From the NCBI GenBank assembly GCA_018064785.1, contig JAGHUO010000032.1, positions 1 to 39,446 on the forward strand: a DNA stretch of 39,446 bases, given 5' to 3'. Below, piece by piece: positions 37,141-39,446 of the stretch. The DNA is from Candidatus Treponema equi. GTDB lineage: Bacteria > Spirochaetota > Spirochaetia > Treponematales > Treponemataceae. Position 1 is the stretch's first letter. Each line of letters begins with the position of its first letter. The position numbers and the translations under genes were made by a program. The notes under the pieces are model-generated. The model ran no database searches. It was not told where the DNA came from and saw only the letters and a list, made by a program, of their open reading frames with translations.

Positions 37141-39027
37141 ATGAAAAATAAGGCCGCACCTACAGGGGTAATGCTCTTTGCCAAATCCTCTGGACTGACA
37201 AGTTTCTCTTCTCTCTGGAGCATCAAGCACGCCCTTGGTACGGAGAAGGTGGGCCACACTGGAACTCTGGACAGTTTTGCTGATGGTCTTCTTGTTGTTC
37301 TTAGCGGAAATCTTACACATCTGGTTCCCCATGTGACAGGCTTTACAAAAACCTATGAAGCCATTGTATGCTTTGGAAAGGAAACCGACACCCTTGATCC
37401 TACAGGTGAGATTGTTTCCACGGCGGAACCTGTATCCAAAGATGCCCTGGAAGGTGTGCTTCCAAAATTTACCGGTGCCATACTTCAGACTCCTCCTGCT
37501 TTCAGTGCCCTCCATGTGGACGGCAAGCGTGCGAGCGATCTTGTGCGCGAGGGAAAGGAAGTTGTTCTTGAAAGCCGTCAGATATTCATATATGGACTCA
37601 AGGTTCTTGATTACTTGGACAACCGCAGCGTTGATGGCTGTACATATGCGAAGCTTGAGGTTGTCTGTTCAAAGGGAACTTACATACGAGCCCTTGCCCG
37701 CGACATTGCCCATGAGCTTGGAAGCTGTGCACATCTAAGTGCCCTGCGCCGTACACAGGTCGGTCCGTTCTCTCTCAAAGATGCGGCATGTTATTCTGAA
37801 CTGAAGGATTTTACCATCAACGCAGGAATAGAAAGCGAAAAGAAATGTCAGGAAGAACGTGAGCACAAAAGTATTCTTGCAAAAGCAGAAGAAAAACTTT
37901 TCAGCAAGAAGAAAGAAAAGAAGCCTCGTGAAAAAGACAGCGATCAGAAAATCGCGGACATCAAAAGCCGATTTTTGACTTTCACTCCAGAACTTGCTGC
38001 CTTGTGCGGTTTTGAGTGTGATGTCATTAAGCCGGAATCAGAAAAGTCCTATAACAATGGAAGACCTCTTTATTCAAAGATGTTCGATAGAATAGAGAAT
38101 ATTGAAGTTTCAAATGAATTCCGGGTGCAGGATGAAATCGCTGTCTACTATAAGGATGGGACTTTCGCCGGAATCATAAAGAAACATGATGGACGTCTTG
38201 GATATGGCTTTGTGGTTCCACACGGCAGAAAATCCATGGGTGTCTTTACCTGGAAAGAAATTTGCGACGGTGCATTCCCTATCCAGTGGAAGAAGAAGGG
38301 CAGTGCCATTACGGTTGGAAGTTTTGAGGCTATCCATAAAGGTCATCAGGAACTTGTAGACTATGTTGTTTCAGAAAAAGAAAATGTTTCTGGTATCGTC
38401 ACATTCGCTTCGAGCATAAGCCGTGATGATGGCCGTGATATATTTACATTGAAACAGCGCCTTGAATACTTTGAATCCCTTGGCCTTGATTTTGCCGTTG
38501 TCATTGATTTCAACGATGATTTTGCCAAGCTTTCCGGTGAATCTTTCTTTGCCATTCTTCATGAAAAATGTGGACTCAGATTCCTTGCAGAAGGTAGTGA
38601 TTTCAAATGCGGTTACAAGGGCAGCTGCGACATGGAACAGATTTCCCTTCTGTCCCAGAAATTTGGATTTACTCTGAAGAAAGCGGAATATGTTGAATAT
38701 GAAGGCGCCAAGGTAAGTTCAAGCAGAATAAAGAAGGAAATTGACCAGGGTGATTTCCGCGGAATAAAATCCATGCTGGACCGTTCCTTTGAATACAGCC
38801 TTGCGGGTTTGAAGTGGACAAAGAAATCTGACTGCCATGAGATGTCGTCTTTTGAATCGTCTCCATCAAGCAACCAGGTTCTTCCTAAGAATGGAAAATA
38901 TAATGTTGTTGTAAAACTGTCTGACGGAAATATCCTGCATACGGAATTGACCATCGAAGGAAACGCAATTTCATTGCTTCTGCCTACTCAGAAGTATGCA
39001 AACAGTGCCCTTTCGATTTATTTTTAG
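37141..39027 (+). CDS. truB: fusion of tRNA pseudouridine-55 synthase TruB with a RibF-type (FAD synthetase) nucleotidyltransferase-like domain
   Basis: TruB: GLTSFSSLWSIKHALGTEKVGHTGTLDSFADGLLVVLSG (catalytic Asp in GTLD). RibF-like from about 38290: ITVGSFEAIHKGHQELV, LAEGSDFKCGYKGSCD, AKVSSSRIKKEIDQGDFRGIKSMLDRSF. One continuous frame. Confidence 0.85.
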   Translation: MKNKAAPTGVMLFAKSSGLTSFSSLWSIKHALGTEKVGHTGTLDSFADGLLVVLSGNLTHLVPHVTGFTKTYEAIVCFGKETDTLDPTGEIVSTAEPVSKDALEGVLPKFTGAILQTPPAFSALHVDGKRASDLVREGKEVVLESRQIFIYGLKVLDYLDNRSVDGCTYAKLEVVCSKGTYIRALARDIAHELGSCAHLSALRRTQVGPFSLKDAACYSELKDFTINAGIESEKKCQEEREHKSILAKAEEKLFSKKKEKKPREKDSDQKIADIKSRFLTFTPELAALCGFECDVIKPESEKSYNNGRPLYSKMFDRIENIEVSNEFRVQDEIAVYYKDGTFAGIIKKHDGRLGYGFVVPHGRKSMGVFTWKEICDGAFPIQWKKKGSAITVGSFEAIHKGHQELVDYVVSEKENVSGIVTFASSISRDDGRDIFTLKQRLEYFESLGLDFAVVIDFNDDFAKLSGESFFAILHEKCGLRFLAEGSDFKCGYKGSCDMEQISLLSQKFGFTLKKAEYVEYEGAKVSSSRIKKEIDQGDFRGIKSMLDRSFEYSLAGLKWTKKSDCHEMSSFESSPSSNQVLPKNGKYNVVVKLSDGNILHTELTIEGNAISLLLPTQKYANSALSIYF

Positions 39028-39169
39028 GTCCTGCTACACTAGACAAAAGGTAATATATCAGTAAAATTATATACAACTTTTGCTGTCATGATTCCGCCTG
39101 GAGTACAAAGAGCCACTTTTATCCCAGGTCTTATCTTAGGCAAAAGAAACTATATCAAGGAGTAAGTAT

Positions 39170-39439
39170 ATGGCACTTACAAAAGAAACAACATCTTCAA
39201 TCGTTGGCAAGTTCGGCAAGTCAGCAGCTGACACAGGTAACACAAATGTTCAGATTGCTCTTCTTACAGAACGCATCAAGCAGCTTACAGTTCACTGCAA
39301 GGCATTCCCAAAGGATACAACAGCATCCCGCGGACTCCTCAAGGCTGTAGGTGCTCGCAGAAGACTTCTTAAGTACCTTCAGAACACAAATCTTGAAGGA
39401 TACCGCGCTCTCATCAAGGAACTCGGAATTCGTAAGTAA
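39170..39439 (+). CDS. rpsO: 30S ribosomal protein S15
   Basis: DTGNTNVQIALLTERIKQLTVH...SRGLLKAVGARRRLLKYLQNTNLEGYRALIKELGIRK; SD AAGGAG. Confidence 0.95.
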   Translation: MALTKETTSSIVGKFGKSAADTGNTNVQIALLTERIKQLTVHCKAFPKDTTASRGLLKAVGARRRLLKYLQNTNLEGYRALIKELGIRK

Positions 39440-39446
39440 GTTTTCT

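Overview
The 39.4 kb window looks like an ordinary chromosomal segment of a spirochaete, most likely Treponema-like. That assignment rests on the SpiroCoCo-type coiled-coil gene, the carD-ispDF pair and protein character; no search was run. From left to right it contains: (1) an envelope cluster of a partial ORF, a 973-aa TPR protein, a putative beta-barrel, ExbB, ExbD and TonB; (2) a HAD hydrolase; (3) a 1874-aa membrane-anchored coiled-coil protein with a C-terminal HTH-like motif; (4) minus-strand carD-ispDF, a GH5 glycosidase and an exported TPR protein; (5) an orphan Cas2-like ORF followed by prfB, a PEGA-like membrane protein and ftsY; (6) a Lol-type ABC exporter; (7) McsA-like, McsB-like and ClpC genes in which the McsB-like protein seems to have lost its catalytic and phospho-Arg-docking motifs; (8) rimP-nusA-infB-rbfA, a MATE pump, a TruB-RibF fusion and rpsO. 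No CRISPR array, IS element, tRNA or rRNA was found. The most interesting signals are: five genes whose near-consensus sigma70-type promoters put the predicted TSS at or within about 2 nt of the start codon (putative leaderless mRNAs), including a divergent pair with overlapping -35 boxes; the pseudo-McsB operon; the orphan Cas2-like gene; a possible membrane-to-nucleoid coiled-coil tether; an RGG/prion-like N-terminus on IF2; a zinc ribbon on NusA; and a TruB-RibF fusion. All functional statements are by-eye inference and need alignment, structure prediction or TSS mapping.
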